In this document: piece by piece, positions 1-8,307 of the stretch
How positions within the stretch are numbered: the first letter of the stretch is position 1
Layout: every line of letters begins with the position of its first letter
DNA from: Phycisphaerales bacterium
Lineage (GTDB): Bacteria > Planctomycetota > Phycisphaerae > Phycisphaerales > SM1A02
Assembly (NCBI GenBank): GCA_028278245.1
Contig: JANQEQ010000031.1
Span: 1-57,420 of the forward strand
DNA: 57,420 nucleotides
Direction: 5' to 3'
The notes under the pieces: model-generated
The model's input: the letters and a program-made list of their open reading frames with translations, nothing else
Told to the model about the DNA's origin: nothing
Database searches by the model: none
Made by a program: the position numbers and the translations under genes

Positions 1-1
1 G

Positions 2-373
2 ATTGATCGGGTTGATATTCACGTTGAAGTTCCCGCGGTCACCTATCGACATCTCACGGAGAAACAGGAAGGGGCCAGCACGGAGACGATCCGTCTGCAG
101 GTCGCAGCAGCCCGACAGATACAACAGCAACGACAGGGTGTTCTCACCAACTCTGAGCTTGGCCGCAAGCAGTTGGACCAATGGGCACCGATGGATTCAG
201 AAGCAAAGCTCGTTCTGGAACAAGCCATGTCCGAGTTAGGGCTTAGTGCGCGCGCGTTTGACAAGATTCGCCGTGTCTCACGAACCATTGCGGACCTGGA
301 GCAGACGGAACTGATCACCGCACACCACGTCGCCGAAGCAGTGCAATACCGCCTGCTCGATCGCATTCTGTGA
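2..373 (+). CDS. ComM/YifB-type Mg-chelatase-like AAA+ ATPase, C-terminal part
   Basis: This is the 3' end of a gene that enters from the left edge. The open frame begins at base 2 without a start codon and ends with TGA at 371-373. The visible 123 residues open with the segment IDRVDIHVEVP, which in the YifB/ComM family follows the AAA+ core. They continue with the family's helical C-terminal Mg-chelatase domain, including LSARAFDKIRRVSRTIADLE and a closing block that reads ITAHHVAEAVQYR. In the family the protein is a hexameric DNA helicase or branch-migration factor that helps integrate transformed DNA. Whether it does so here is inference. The ATPase motifs lie outside the window. Confidence 0.85.
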   Translation: MDRVDIHVEVPAVTYRHLTEKQEGASTETIRLQVAAARQIQQQRQGVLTNSELGRKQLDQWAPMDSEAKLVLEQAMSELGLSARAFDKIRRVSRTIADLEQTELITAHHVAEAVQYRLLDRIL

Positions 374-576
374 ACCGGATTAACTCAAAGCAAGGGTGCA
401 TCCATGAGGTAAGATCCATCATTCCCATTGCTTTGGGAGTTTTGGCAGGTGAAGTGCAGTGTTGAGGATGAGTGCCAATTCCGTACGGTGATTGTACTGA
501 TCCTGGGCATTAACTGATATGTATGGTGATTCCAGTTGACTGAAATCTAATATGAACAGAGGAGAGGGATTCTCGA

Positions 577-2907
577 TCAATCGCTTGTGGGTGAGCGCTT
601 TGATATCGAGCCGCTCCAGAGTTTGTGATCTTGGAAAGAGATAGAAATCGGGGTGTTGATCTCTTTTGGATTGGATAGTGACAGCGCATAGGTGCCGTTC
701 AGGAAGTCGTGGATTTCAAGGGCCATTGGTTTCCCATTGATGGTGGCCTCGAAATGATCACCAAATCCCGGTCCGATCAAATGACCGTTCTCGCTGTAAG
801 GTGTGACCGTGAGGCGCGCCCCGAGCCGACCTTTGTGCCTTACCGGAGTCATAGCGATCGTCGTCCGTTTCGGATCGACTCGACCCGGACCTACCAAAGT
901 GGAGAGTCGACCAGTGCGATAGATCGGACCGTTTCGAGCAGTGTCGGCCAACACTGAGATTTTGAATGACCACAAGCCTGGCCGATCCAACTTGACGGGA
1001 ATGATGATTCGATCTTCTTCGATGTGTACTTTTAGGTTGCCGGCTGACAGTGATCTCAACTCATGGACCGGCGTGAGTTCCTTGCATCGCTCAGGATCCT
1101 CCTCCATAGCCTGCAGTTTCGCTTCCAGCGCTGCTTGTGCATGATACCCACGTTTCGTTTCGGTTTGTAACTCGAGCGTGTGCGGTGAGACTTTGTATCG
1201 GGAAAGTTGCTCAGCCAGCGGTGTTTTGAGGTATGAGGTTTCCAGCGTAATGTCAGTGACTTGACTGATATGTTTCCTGAATTCCGTTATGGAGATTTCA
1301 ATTGGCAGGAATTCACCGACGGAGAATATTTTTTCCGGTAAGCCAAAATGCACCTTGGTGTCGCGATCGTCAGCGATCACGATGGCGTGATAGTCAGCTT
1401 GGGCTTCATCGGAATCACCCGTTATGATCATCGACCACTGGCCGGCATGCCTGATTGTCTGTCCGTCCTGCTCCCAGGGAACGTGAAATGTTGCCATGGT
1501 GTAGGATCCGTAATGTTTCATATGATCGTGTAACTTGAGTCGGGTGCCGTCGGGTGCGTGAAGCCAGAATGTCAGATCACTGTTCTGCGTTTCCGGCCAG
1601 GACAGCATGGCCGTGACCTTGCGCGCTGTCCGATTGAGATAAAAAGTCTCGAAAGTTCTGCATTCTTCCTTATGAAATTGACTGGCACTATGCAGCACAA
1701 TGCTGGGTGAACCAGCGGCCATCGCATTCGTCAGGTCGACGAAGTAGATGAGATCAAGGTCGATATTCGGCTGATGGGTTGCTTGGTAAAATCCCCCGGT
1801 GTGATTGGCAATATTGGTCAGCAATGTTGAGTATGTCGAAGTCGCACCGATTCCAATGGTGTGTATCGGCGCGTTATAGTCAGCGATATCAACGCCTGGT
1901 ACCGGTGGTATGTTAGAATGACTACCGCAGAGCCAGCCTCCACTATCAATGATCTCATAATGTCCGCTTACTGCCGCGACCTTTGGCTCGATATTCTGTA
2001 TGCCATCCGTGCACAGGATTACAAAACGCTTGTTTGGACTCCATGATAGTGTTTCCAGTGCTGCCTGTAGTCCACCTCCCATCGCAGTGCAGGTTCCGGT
2101 GGTTGCAAGGTTAATTTCACCCTTGAGTGTGTTGGCGTGCGTGGAAACAGGAAAGAGAAATTGACCACCACCAGTGGCATACGCAGTGACATTGTCGGAA
2201 AACCACACGAGACCCAATCGGTCATTGGCTTGTCCGCTATCGCGCAGGAAGTCGGTGATCATCGACGCCGCTTGTTTGAGGATCTTCAACTTGGAGTCCC
2301 CGCTCGGGGCACTCGGTGGAGCTGAGTTCATGCTGTCGGACACGTCCATGACCAATTCAGTATCCACTGCCTCACGCATGTAAATGACATCGAGAATCGC
2401 CCCGCGGGTCGTCTCTTCGGGTTTAAGACCTGTCTCGGCATAACGAATGACCTGGCCTCGATCGACGATGAGTATCTTGGGTACGCCGGAAATCCCATAC
2501 GTTGTCGAAATTGATGGGTCACTCACCACGGGCATGGTAAGACCGAAATTCGAGATCTGTGTCTGCAGGCCACTTGCACTGTCACTGACCGAGACGACCA
2601 CGAACTGAACCCCGTGTCCCTGAAACTGAGTCCAGAGATTCTGGAGACGTGGTGCTTCAGCCATGCATGGCCCGCACCAGGTGAGACCCATGAAAGCGAT
2701 GACTACTGTTTTGCCAGCGTGGTCGGATAAAGTGAATGTACCACCGCCGTTGACATTAGAGGCTGAGAAATCAGGTGCTGGATCGTTCACTCCCGGTTGG
2801 GCTGATGCAGATTGAATGAGATAAAGAACCACTCCAATGCAGAGCATGAATCGTACAGCAAGTAAGTTTCCTAACCTCCGGTGTACTGCAAGTGTATTGC
2901 ATCTCAT
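577..2907 (-). CDS. Secreted fusion of a TlpA-like thioredoxin domain and a von Willebrand factor A domain
   Basis: Start ATG at 2907 is preferred over the longer frame to 3009, because a GAAGGAG Shine-Dalgarno sequence lies 6 to 8 bases upstream and the new N-terminus becomes a signal peptide. The hydrophobic stretch is at about residues 17-36 and ends in SASAQ. Residues 40-175 form a TlpA/AhpC-type thioredoxin fold with WCGPC at 77-81 and the cis-proline loop GVPKI near 143. A VWA domain follows at about 183-400, with a MIDAS motif D188-V-S-D-S192 and a later CTDG. The C-terminal part, about 370 residues, resembles the beta-rich regions of secreted VWA proteins. No membrane anchor is seen at the end. 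Inference: a periplasmic or extracellular protein whose redox domain may act on the VWA part or its ligand. The 776-residue architecture is unusual; substrate unknown. Confidence 0.8.
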   Translation of the reverse strand: MRCNTLAVHRRLGNLLAVRFMLCIGVVLYLIQSASAQPGVNDPAPDFSASNVNGGGTFTLSDHAGKTVVIAFMGLTWCGPCMAEAPRLQNLWTQFQGHGVQFVVVSVSDSASGLQTQISNFGLTMPVVSDPSISTTYGISGVPKILIVDRGQVIRYAETGLKPEETTRGAILDVIYMREAVDTELVMDVSDSMNSAPPSAPSGDSKLKILKQAASMITDFLRDSGQANDRLGLVWFSDNVTAYATGGGQFLFPVSTHANTLKGEINLATTGTCTAMGGGLQAALETLSWSPNKRFVILCTDGIQNIEPKVAAVSGHYEIIDSGGWLCGSHSNIPPVPGVDIADYNAPIHTIGIGATSTYSTLLTNIANHTGGFYQATHQPNIDLDLIYFVDLTNAMAAGSPSIVLHSASQFHKEECRTFETFYLNRTARKVTAMLSWPETQNSDLTFWLHAPDGTRLKLHDHMKHYGSYTMATFHVPWEQDGQTIRHAGQWSMIITGDSDEAQADYHAIVIADDRDTKVHFGLPEKIFSVGEFLPIEISITEFRKHISQVTDITLETSYLKTPLAEQLSRYKVSPHTLELQTETKRGYHAQAALEAKLQAMEEDPERCKELTPVHELRSLSAGNLKVHIEEDRIIIPVKLDRPGLWSFKISVLADTARNGPIYRTGRLSTLVGPGRVDPKRTTIAMTPVRHKGRLGARLTVTPYSENGHLIGPGFGDHFEATINGKPMALEIHDFLNGTYALSLSNPKEINTPISISFQDHKLWSGSISKRSPTSD

Positions 2908-3101
2908 GACATTCTCCTTCTGGTAACAGTTTTCAAACACCACCCATATCTTTAATGGCGAGTAAATTCTCTCGGGTGTGACTGACAAAGCGTTAGATTT
3001 ATTCAGCATTTGAGCCTCAGATCCATCGCGGGTATAACCACTTGTCGTTCAATGTCTTAGAATACGTGGTCTACTCGTTGATTGGTTCGTTACGACACAT
3101 T

Positions 3102-3121
3102 GACTGATGATCAGGTCAGTC
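3102..3121. promoter_or_regulatory. Inverted repeat upstream of the oxidoreductase pair
   Basis: The sequence GACTGA, eight bases, TCAGTC lies 38 bases before the start codon at 3159, in the divergent spacer between the TlpA-VWA gene and the oxidoreductase operon. The position suits an operator for a dimeric repressor. Only the six-base arms support this, so chance is possible. Confidence 0.3.
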
Positions 3122-3158
3122 CTTAAATCAAACACATCTCTCCTTCTGGGATCCTTCC

Positions 3159-5252
3159 ATGCCTCCACCTCCGGATTTTCACCTTCGATCGCATCCCATA
3201 CTGTCGATTGAGGAAGGTCCGTCCGTTTCGTTTACCTTCAACGGGGAAACATACGAAGCGCGCGAGGGGGAGATGATTGCTACAGCCCTTTTCGCCAACG
3301 GGATACGTGTCTTTGGACATCACGCAGCCGATGGCGCGCCACAGGGGATCTTCTGCGCCAATGGGCAGTGTTCGCAGTGTCTGGTGATTGCCGACGGCAT
3401 ACCTGTGAAAAGCTGCATGGTTCCGGTCCAGCCGGGGATGGATGTACGATCGTGCGAAGGCATTCCCGAACTGAAACTCACCGACGGTCTCCCGGAATTT
3501 CAGGAGATTGAAACTCTAAAGGTGCAGGCGTTGATCGTCGGAGGCGGCCCAAGCGGGCTTACGGCTGCGGCTGAACTGGGGAAACTGGGTGTTGATACGT
3601 TGGTCATTGATGACAAGCACGAGCTAGGAGGCAAGCTGACCCTCCAGACGCATAACTTCTTTGGATCGATCGAAGATTGCTATGCCGGCGTCAGGGGGAT
3701 GGATATCGCCCACATCCTTGCTGAGGATGTCAATCAACACGAATCGGTCAAAGTTTGGCTGAATTCGACAGCGGTGGGAATTTACTGCGATAAGAAAGTC
3801 GGTTTGCTCAGGGATGGGCAGTACGTTCTCATTGAGCCGGAAGTGATATTGATCGCAGCGGGGGCCAGGGAAAAGGGATTGGCATTTCCCGGGTGTGATC
3901 TCCCCGGCGTGTACGGTGCAGGGGCGTTTCAAACTCTGGTGAATCGCGATCGAGTTTCACCGGCTGAGCGTCTGTTTGTTGTTGGTGGAGGAAATGTCGG
4001 TCTGATCGCAGCGTACCATGCGCTGCAGGCAGGGATTGAGGTTGTCGGATTAGTCGAGGCGCTACCTGAAGTGGGCGGGTACAAAGTACACGCAGATAAG
4101 ATCAAACGGTTGGGTGTACCGATCTGGACCAGTCACACTGTGGTACAGGCAGAAGGGAGTGGTTCAGTTCAGCGTATCACAGTCGCCGCAATCAATGAGC
4201 AGTTCAATGTGATTCCCGGCACACAACGCAGTTATGAAGTGGACACCATACTCATCGCGGTGGGACTCAGCCCGGTCAATGAATTGCTCGTTAAAGCAAA
4301 CGAGTTCGGGATGAAGGCGCTGGCGGCAGGTGATTCTCAGGAAATTGCCGAAGCGTCCGCTGCCATTTTCAGCGGCAGGATCGCTGGTCGAAAAGTCGCA
4401 CAACTACTCGGACATAATGTTGACATTCCCGATGAATGGTATGAAACGGCGGATGTCCTTCGCGCAAAACCAGGAAAAACTGTTCCGCTTGAGCAAGCTG
4501 ACCTGGTCGAGTCAGGATCATTTCCGGTTTTCCGATGCGATCAGGAAATACCCTGCAACCCATGTACTGAAATCTGCCCTACAAAGCAGATTGAGATCCC
4601 TGATGATTCGATTTTAGGTCTGCCGGAGTTCGTTGGTGATTCATGCATTGCCTGCGGGAAGTGCGTGCTGATATGTCCGGGTCTTGCAGTCACGATCGTG
4701 GTCAAGAAGGATCCTGAGAAGAAGACGGTTGATGTTTTATTGCCGTGGGAACTGCCGCTGGGTGATTTGGCTGTGGGATCGACCGTGGAAACCGTTGATG
4801 CAGAGGGGCGGGCACTTGGTCAGGGTCTGATTAAGAAAATCAAGCTCGGGAAATATGCCGACCGACGGTACCTGATGACAGTGCAGGTACCTTACGATCA
4901 GCGATTGCTGGTTGCTGCATTTCGACCCGTCCCCATATCGATGCCCTGTGAAGCAGAAGATCAGGTCACAAGTGATGGCGATCCAATCGTCTGCCGCTGC
5001 ACGCGTGTGGGGAAAAGCAAAATCGTGGGAGAGATACGTGCCGGGGTACGCGATATGAATCAACTCAAAGCATCGATACGAACCGGTATGGGTGCTTGCG
5101 GAGGCAACACCTGCACAGAGTTGATTCTGCGCCTGTTCCGAGAGGAAGGTGTAGATCTGAGTGAAGTTACTCAACCGACACATCGTCCGTTGGAAACGGA
5201 AGTCCCGCTCGGTGTATTTGCCGGTGCCAAGCCTAACAAGAAAGCAAAGTGA
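3159..5252 (+). CDS. Multi-cofactor FAD/NAD(P) oxidoreductase with [2Fe-2S], [4Fe-4S] and BFD-like domains
   Basis: This 697-residue protein combines several redox modules. First, about residues 22-105, is a SoxA/HcnA-type [2Fe-2S] domain with the cysteine pattern CANGQCSQC followed by KSC. Then comes a pyridine-nucleotide disulfide oxidoreductase core with two Rossmann fingerprints, VGGGPSGLTAAAELG and VGGGNVGLIAAYHA. Next is a two-cluster ferredoxin insert, CNPCTEICP and CIACGKCVLICP, and last a C-terminal BFD-like cysteine domain, CRCTRVGKSK and CGGNTC. Similar chains are the large subunits of heteromeric sarcosine, opine, proline or hydroxyproline dehydrogenases. The next gene supplies a matching DadA-type subunit and overlaps by 4 bases, so both probably form one complex. 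The substrate is not decidable from sequence. The start ATG has no clear Shine-Dalgarno sequence. Confidence 0.85.
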   Translation: MPPPPDFHLRSHPILSIEEGPSVSFTFNGETYEAREGEMIATALFANGIRVFGHHAADGAPQGIFCANGQCSQCLVIADGIPVKSCMVPVQPGMDVRSCEGIPELKLTDGLPEFQEIETLKVQALIVGGGPSGLTAAAELGKLGVDTLVIDDKHELGGKLTLQTHNFFGSIEDCYAGVRGMDIAHILAEDVNQHESVKVWLNSTAVGIYCDKKVGLLRDGQYVLIEPEVILIAAGAREKGLAFPGCDLPGVYGAGAFQTLVNRDRVSPAERLFVVGGGNVGLIAAYHALQAGIEVVGLVEALPEVGGYKVHADKIKRLGVPIWTSHTVVQAEGSGSVQRITVAAINEQFNVIPGTQRSYEVDTILIAVGLSPVNELLVKANEFGMKALAAGDSQEIAEASAAIFSGRIAGRKVAQLLGHNVDIPDEWYETADVLRAKPGKTVPLEQADLVESGSFPVFRCDQEIPCNPCTEICPTKQIEIPDDSILGLPEFVGDSCIACGKCVLICPGLAVTIVVKKDPEKKTVDVLLPWELPLGDLAVGSTVETVDAEGRALGQGLIKKIKLGKYADRRYLMTVQVPYDQRLLVAAFRPVPISMPCEAEDQVTSDGDPIVCRCTRVGKSKIVGEIRAGVRDMNQLKASIRTGMGACGGNTCTELILRLFREEGVDLSEVTQPTHRPLETEVPLGVFAGAKPNKKAK

Positions 5253-6415
5253 CGAAGACGAGTTACGACATCGTGATCATCGGAGCCGGCAGTGTGGGTA
5301 ATCCTGCCGCCCTGTTTCTTGCCCAGCGTGGACTGAAGGTGCTTGTGCTGGATCAACACGCTGGTCCCGGGCAGGGGCAGAATAAGGCAGCAATTGGCGG
5401 CGTGCGCGCAACCCATTCCGATCCGGCGAAGATCAGCCTGGCATTGAACAGCCTGCAGCACTTTACGACATTCCAGGATACATACGGCTATGACATCGGT
5501 TGGAAAAAGGGGGGCTATTGTTTTCCAGCTTATGACGACACGATTGAGCAGACACTGAAGAGCCTGCTTCAAACGCAGCACAGTTACGGCTTGGAAATCG
5601 ACTATTACGATGCGGACTTCATTCGGCAGATCGTACCCGGCATCAATGAGGAGAATCTTCGTGGTGGTACCTATTCGCCCGGTGATGGGCAGGTTTCTCC
5701 CCTCATGTATGCTGATGCCTGTTGGAAGGTGGCGCAGAGAGAAGGTGCGGAATACCACTTCAACGAAACAGTGAAAGCAATTTCGCTCGATCGGGATCGT
5801 GTGACGGGAGTTGTTACCGATCGTGGATCGTATACCACCGGTATGGTGATAAACGCAGCCGGTGCGGCAGCGCGCCAGATTGGATTGCTGACAGATCTGA
5901 ATATTCCCGTGCAGCCGGACAGTCACGAAGCGGGTATTTCAGTGCCCGTCAAGCCTTTTCTTGATCCGCTGGTGGTCGATCTCAGACCCGGCGCAGATGG
6001 CAGGACCTCCAACTTTTACTTCGGGCAGAATCACGAAGGGCAGATCATTTTCTGCTATACCCCTCGAAAGTTGTTCGTCGGTGAGAACATCCAGTCATCC
6101 AGTGAATTTCTACCCATTATTTCACGCCGATTGATTGACCTGATTCCCGCACTGCAGAATCTCATGGTTCGGCGTGTCTGGCGTGGACTCTACCCCATGA
6201 CACCCGACGGTGTGATGATTGTCGATGAGGTCCAGTCCCTTTCCGGGATGTATCTTGCGGTGGGAATGTGCGGGCAGGGATTTATGCTTGGGCCGGGTGT
6301 TGCAGAATGCCTGGCGAACCTGGTTATTGAGGGCGAGCCGACCATTGACCGGGATATCTTCTCGGACCTGTCATTCTCTCGTGACTTCTCTGCTCACACA
6401 GAAACGTTGAAATAA
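5249..6415 (+). CDS. DadA/SoxB-type FAD-dependent amine oxidoreductase
   Basis: The gene starts with GTG at 5249, overlapping the upstream stop in the arrangement GTGA, a sign of translational coupling. The 388-residue protein starts with the dinucleotide-binding fingerprint IVIIGAGSVGNPAALFLAQRG at residues 7-27. It continues with the DAO-family layout, including a second FAD-contacting segment VINAAGAAAR and a C-terminal block PDGVMIVDEV, then GMCGQGFMLGPGV. DAO-family enzymes oxidise secondary amines or D-amino acids. With the iron-sulfur partner directly upstream, this is probably the catalytic beta subunit of a sarcosine/opine/proline-dehydrogenase-like complex, passing electrons to the larger subunit. 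The exact amine substrate is unknown. Confidence 0.85.
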   Translation: MTKTSYDIVIIGAGSVGNPAALFLAQRGLKVLVLDQHAGPGQGQNKAAIGGVRATHSDPAKISLALNSLQHFTTFQDTYGYDIGWKKGGYCFPAYDDTIEQTLKSLLQTQHSYGLEIDYYDADFIRQIVPGINEENLRGGTYSPGDGQVSPLMYADACWKVAQREGAEYHFNETVKAISLDRDRVTGVVTDRGSYTTGMVINAAGAAARQIGLLTDLNIPVQPDSHEAGISVPVKPFLDPLVVDLRPGADGRTSNFYFGQNHEGQIIFCYTPRKLFVGENIQSSSEFLPIISRRLIDLIPALQNLMVRRVWRGLYPMTPDGVMIVDEVQSLSGMYLAVGMCGQGFMLGPGVAECLANLVIEGEPTIDRDIFSDLSFSRDFSAHTETLK

Positions 6416-6664
6416 CGTCATAGTTGGTTATCAGTAATGAAGCACTGCGGCTTGTCGTGCTTCCTGTATTCATCGCCTTTGCAGATAACAGTCGCGTGAA
6501 AGTCAACCATGATCCGTATAACGCCACGCCGTTTGATAATCTGCGTGAACTTTGCAGATTGTTCTACCTGCAATACTAAAGACTCTATTCCATTTAATTT
6601 TCGTCCTTTGGGTTTGCCAAACTTGTGGCACGCTAAACAGTGAACCTCCAGAGGAGCGAGAAAG

Positions 6665-8242
6665 ATGCGAAGATTAGCCCTGGTTGCAATGTGCGCGAGC
6701 ACTATGGTGTTGACACATTCGGTGAATGCCGCGATATCCGTGTTGAAAAATGACGGTTCACCTGCTGAGCCTGAAGAAGCGGAGATCGTCTTTATCAAGG
6801 AATTGGAAGCGTGGAGAATCACACTCCTTGCGCTCCATAATCCCTGGGGAGAAACCAAATACGATATCCACGGCGATGGAGGAGAAGTCATCGATCAGAT
6901 TCTGATCAAGGTCGAAGGACCACCGGCCGGATCACCCCTGTTCGTTCGGGTCTTCAGTGATGGCCCTCTGGGTATTCAGGATATTCACGGAATTACCCAG
7001 GAAGGATCGGCCGAAACGTTACTGACCTGGGTCGAGGCTGAGCGGGACATTGGATCAATCACCGCGGAAGTGATCGGAGAGGTTCAGGCTGGGCGTGATA
7101 TCACCGGTCCAATTATCAGCATCACTGAAAATAACTCAGTCCGCGGAGTCCACTGGCTCGAAGCCCAGCGTGATGTCCTGGGTGATGTGAAGGCTGAGCA
7201 GGGGCGGGTCATGCTGGTCTACGCGCATCGTCACATCGGGACTGCAGACAATCCCGTTACGATCGCTGCAAAACACAAAATTAATCAGATCACCGCTGGG
7301 GAAAATGTTTATGCTGATATTAACTCCCGGGTGAATGGTGGCAGCGGGGGGATGTACATCTTCAACGGGCAGCGGTTTGTGGGATCTCTAAACACTGAAA
7401 AGTTGATTGATGATTCCCATACCGGCTCCCCGGGTTATGTGATCTTCCAGCAGGAATTTTCAGGTTCAATGACTTTCGGACAATCACTTTCTGATACCGA
7501 TCATTATCTGGAATTGCCAATGGCTGGATTCTCCGGTCAGATCATTGTTAATGCGGATAACCATGATGATGGAACTCTGACCACACCGATCTATCTGGGA
7601 CCGGAAGGTGATCCCGATCGAATCCTGTTGGAAGGACCGCATTACACTCGATCGGCGCAGAGTATGGGTGGCGGTTCGGTCGGCCTGGTGCCGTTCGCCC
7701 TGCACGATGAATCCTGCGTGCCGGCCAACGGCGAAGAAGTGCAAAGTGATAATGAGATCGGGTTGGACGAGGTGCGCTTGCGCCATTATGGCCCGGTTCA
7801 ATTGGGTAGTTCCGGTCCGGTCACTGTCAAACGTCGTCCAGTCGACTCAACGGGAAGTTACACCACTATCCCTTCTGCACAACTTGCGTTTGATATTGAT
7901 TCTTCTGATCCCAACACTCTCATTGTGAGCTTTGTTTCGCCTGATCAGGGTTTTGAAAGAGGTTTCGAATACAGGATAACACCCACATCAGATCTTATGT
8001 GTGCTGTATCAGCATCACCCGCTGTGGAGTGGGATGAACCTTATGTCATCTCCATCGTTGATTTGCCCTGCACTGGCGATCTGAACCTGGATGGAACTGT
8101 CGATATCAACGATATCTTCCTCATTATCGGGTATTGGGGGTCAGTAGGTCAGAACAACGCTGCGGCGGATCTTACCGATGATGGAATGGTTGATATCAAC
8201 GATATTTTCGCAGCGCTTGGTCACTGGGGAACATGCCAGTGA
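6665..8242 (+). CDS. Exported protein with two C-terminal dockerin-like Ca-binding repeats
   Basis: ATG at 6665 follows GAGGAGCGAGAAAG, a good Shine-Dalgarno sequence. The first 24 residues form a signal peptide ending near VNAA. Residues 25-460 are rich in beta-strand-like sequence, with repeated short phrases such as AERDIGSI, AGRDI and AQRDVLG that suggest a right-handed beta-helix or similar repeat fold. No catalytic motif was recognised. The last 60 residues hold two EF-hand-like loops, DLNLDGTVDINDI and DLTDDGMVDINDI, each followed by a GYWG or GHWG motif. Planctomycete surface proteins often end in this tag. Inference: a secreted or cell-surface protein with a Ca-stabilised C-terminal anchor or sorting module. 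Biological role unknown. Confidence 0.8.
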   Translation: MRRLALVAMCASTMVLTHSVNAAISVLKNDGSPAEPEEAEIVFIKELEAWRITLLALHNPWGETKYDIHGDGGEVIDQILIKVEGPPAGSPLFVRVFSDGPLGIQDIHGITQEGSAETLLTWVEAERDIGSITAEVIGEVQAGRDITGPIISITENNSVRGVHWLEAQRDVLGDVKAEQGRVMLVYAHRHIGTADNPVTIAAKHKINQITAGENVYADINSRVNGGSGGMYIFNGQRFVGSLNTEKLIDDSHTGSPGYVIFQQEFSGSMTFGQSLSDTDHYLELPMAGFSGQIIVNADNHDDGTLTTPIYLGPEGDPDRILLEGPHYTRSAQSMGGGSVGLVPFALHDESCVPANGEEVQSDNEIGLDEVRLRHYGPVQLGSSGPVTVKRRPVDSTGSYTTIPSAQLAFDIDSSDPNTLIVSFVSPDQGFERGFEYRITPTSDLMCAVSASPAVEWDEPYVISIVDLPCTGDLNLDGTVDINDIFLIIGYWGSVGQNNAAADLTDDGMVDINDIFAALGHWGTCQ

Positions 8243-8307
8243 TGTGAATCCCTCATGACGGCCGGTTTGTATTGCTGACTATGACGATTTTCAGGAAGCG
8301 CTTCAGT

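Noticed and set aside
5171..5926. A 251-codon minus-strand frame across the two oxidoreductase genes
   Set aside because: It covers the junction of two conserved coupled genes, with no own start signal or motif.
6418..6891. A 157-codon minus-strand frame over the spacer and start of the dockerin-like protein
   Set aside because: It overlaps the signal peptide coding of a gene with a good Shine-Dalgarno sequence and contains no recognisable domain.
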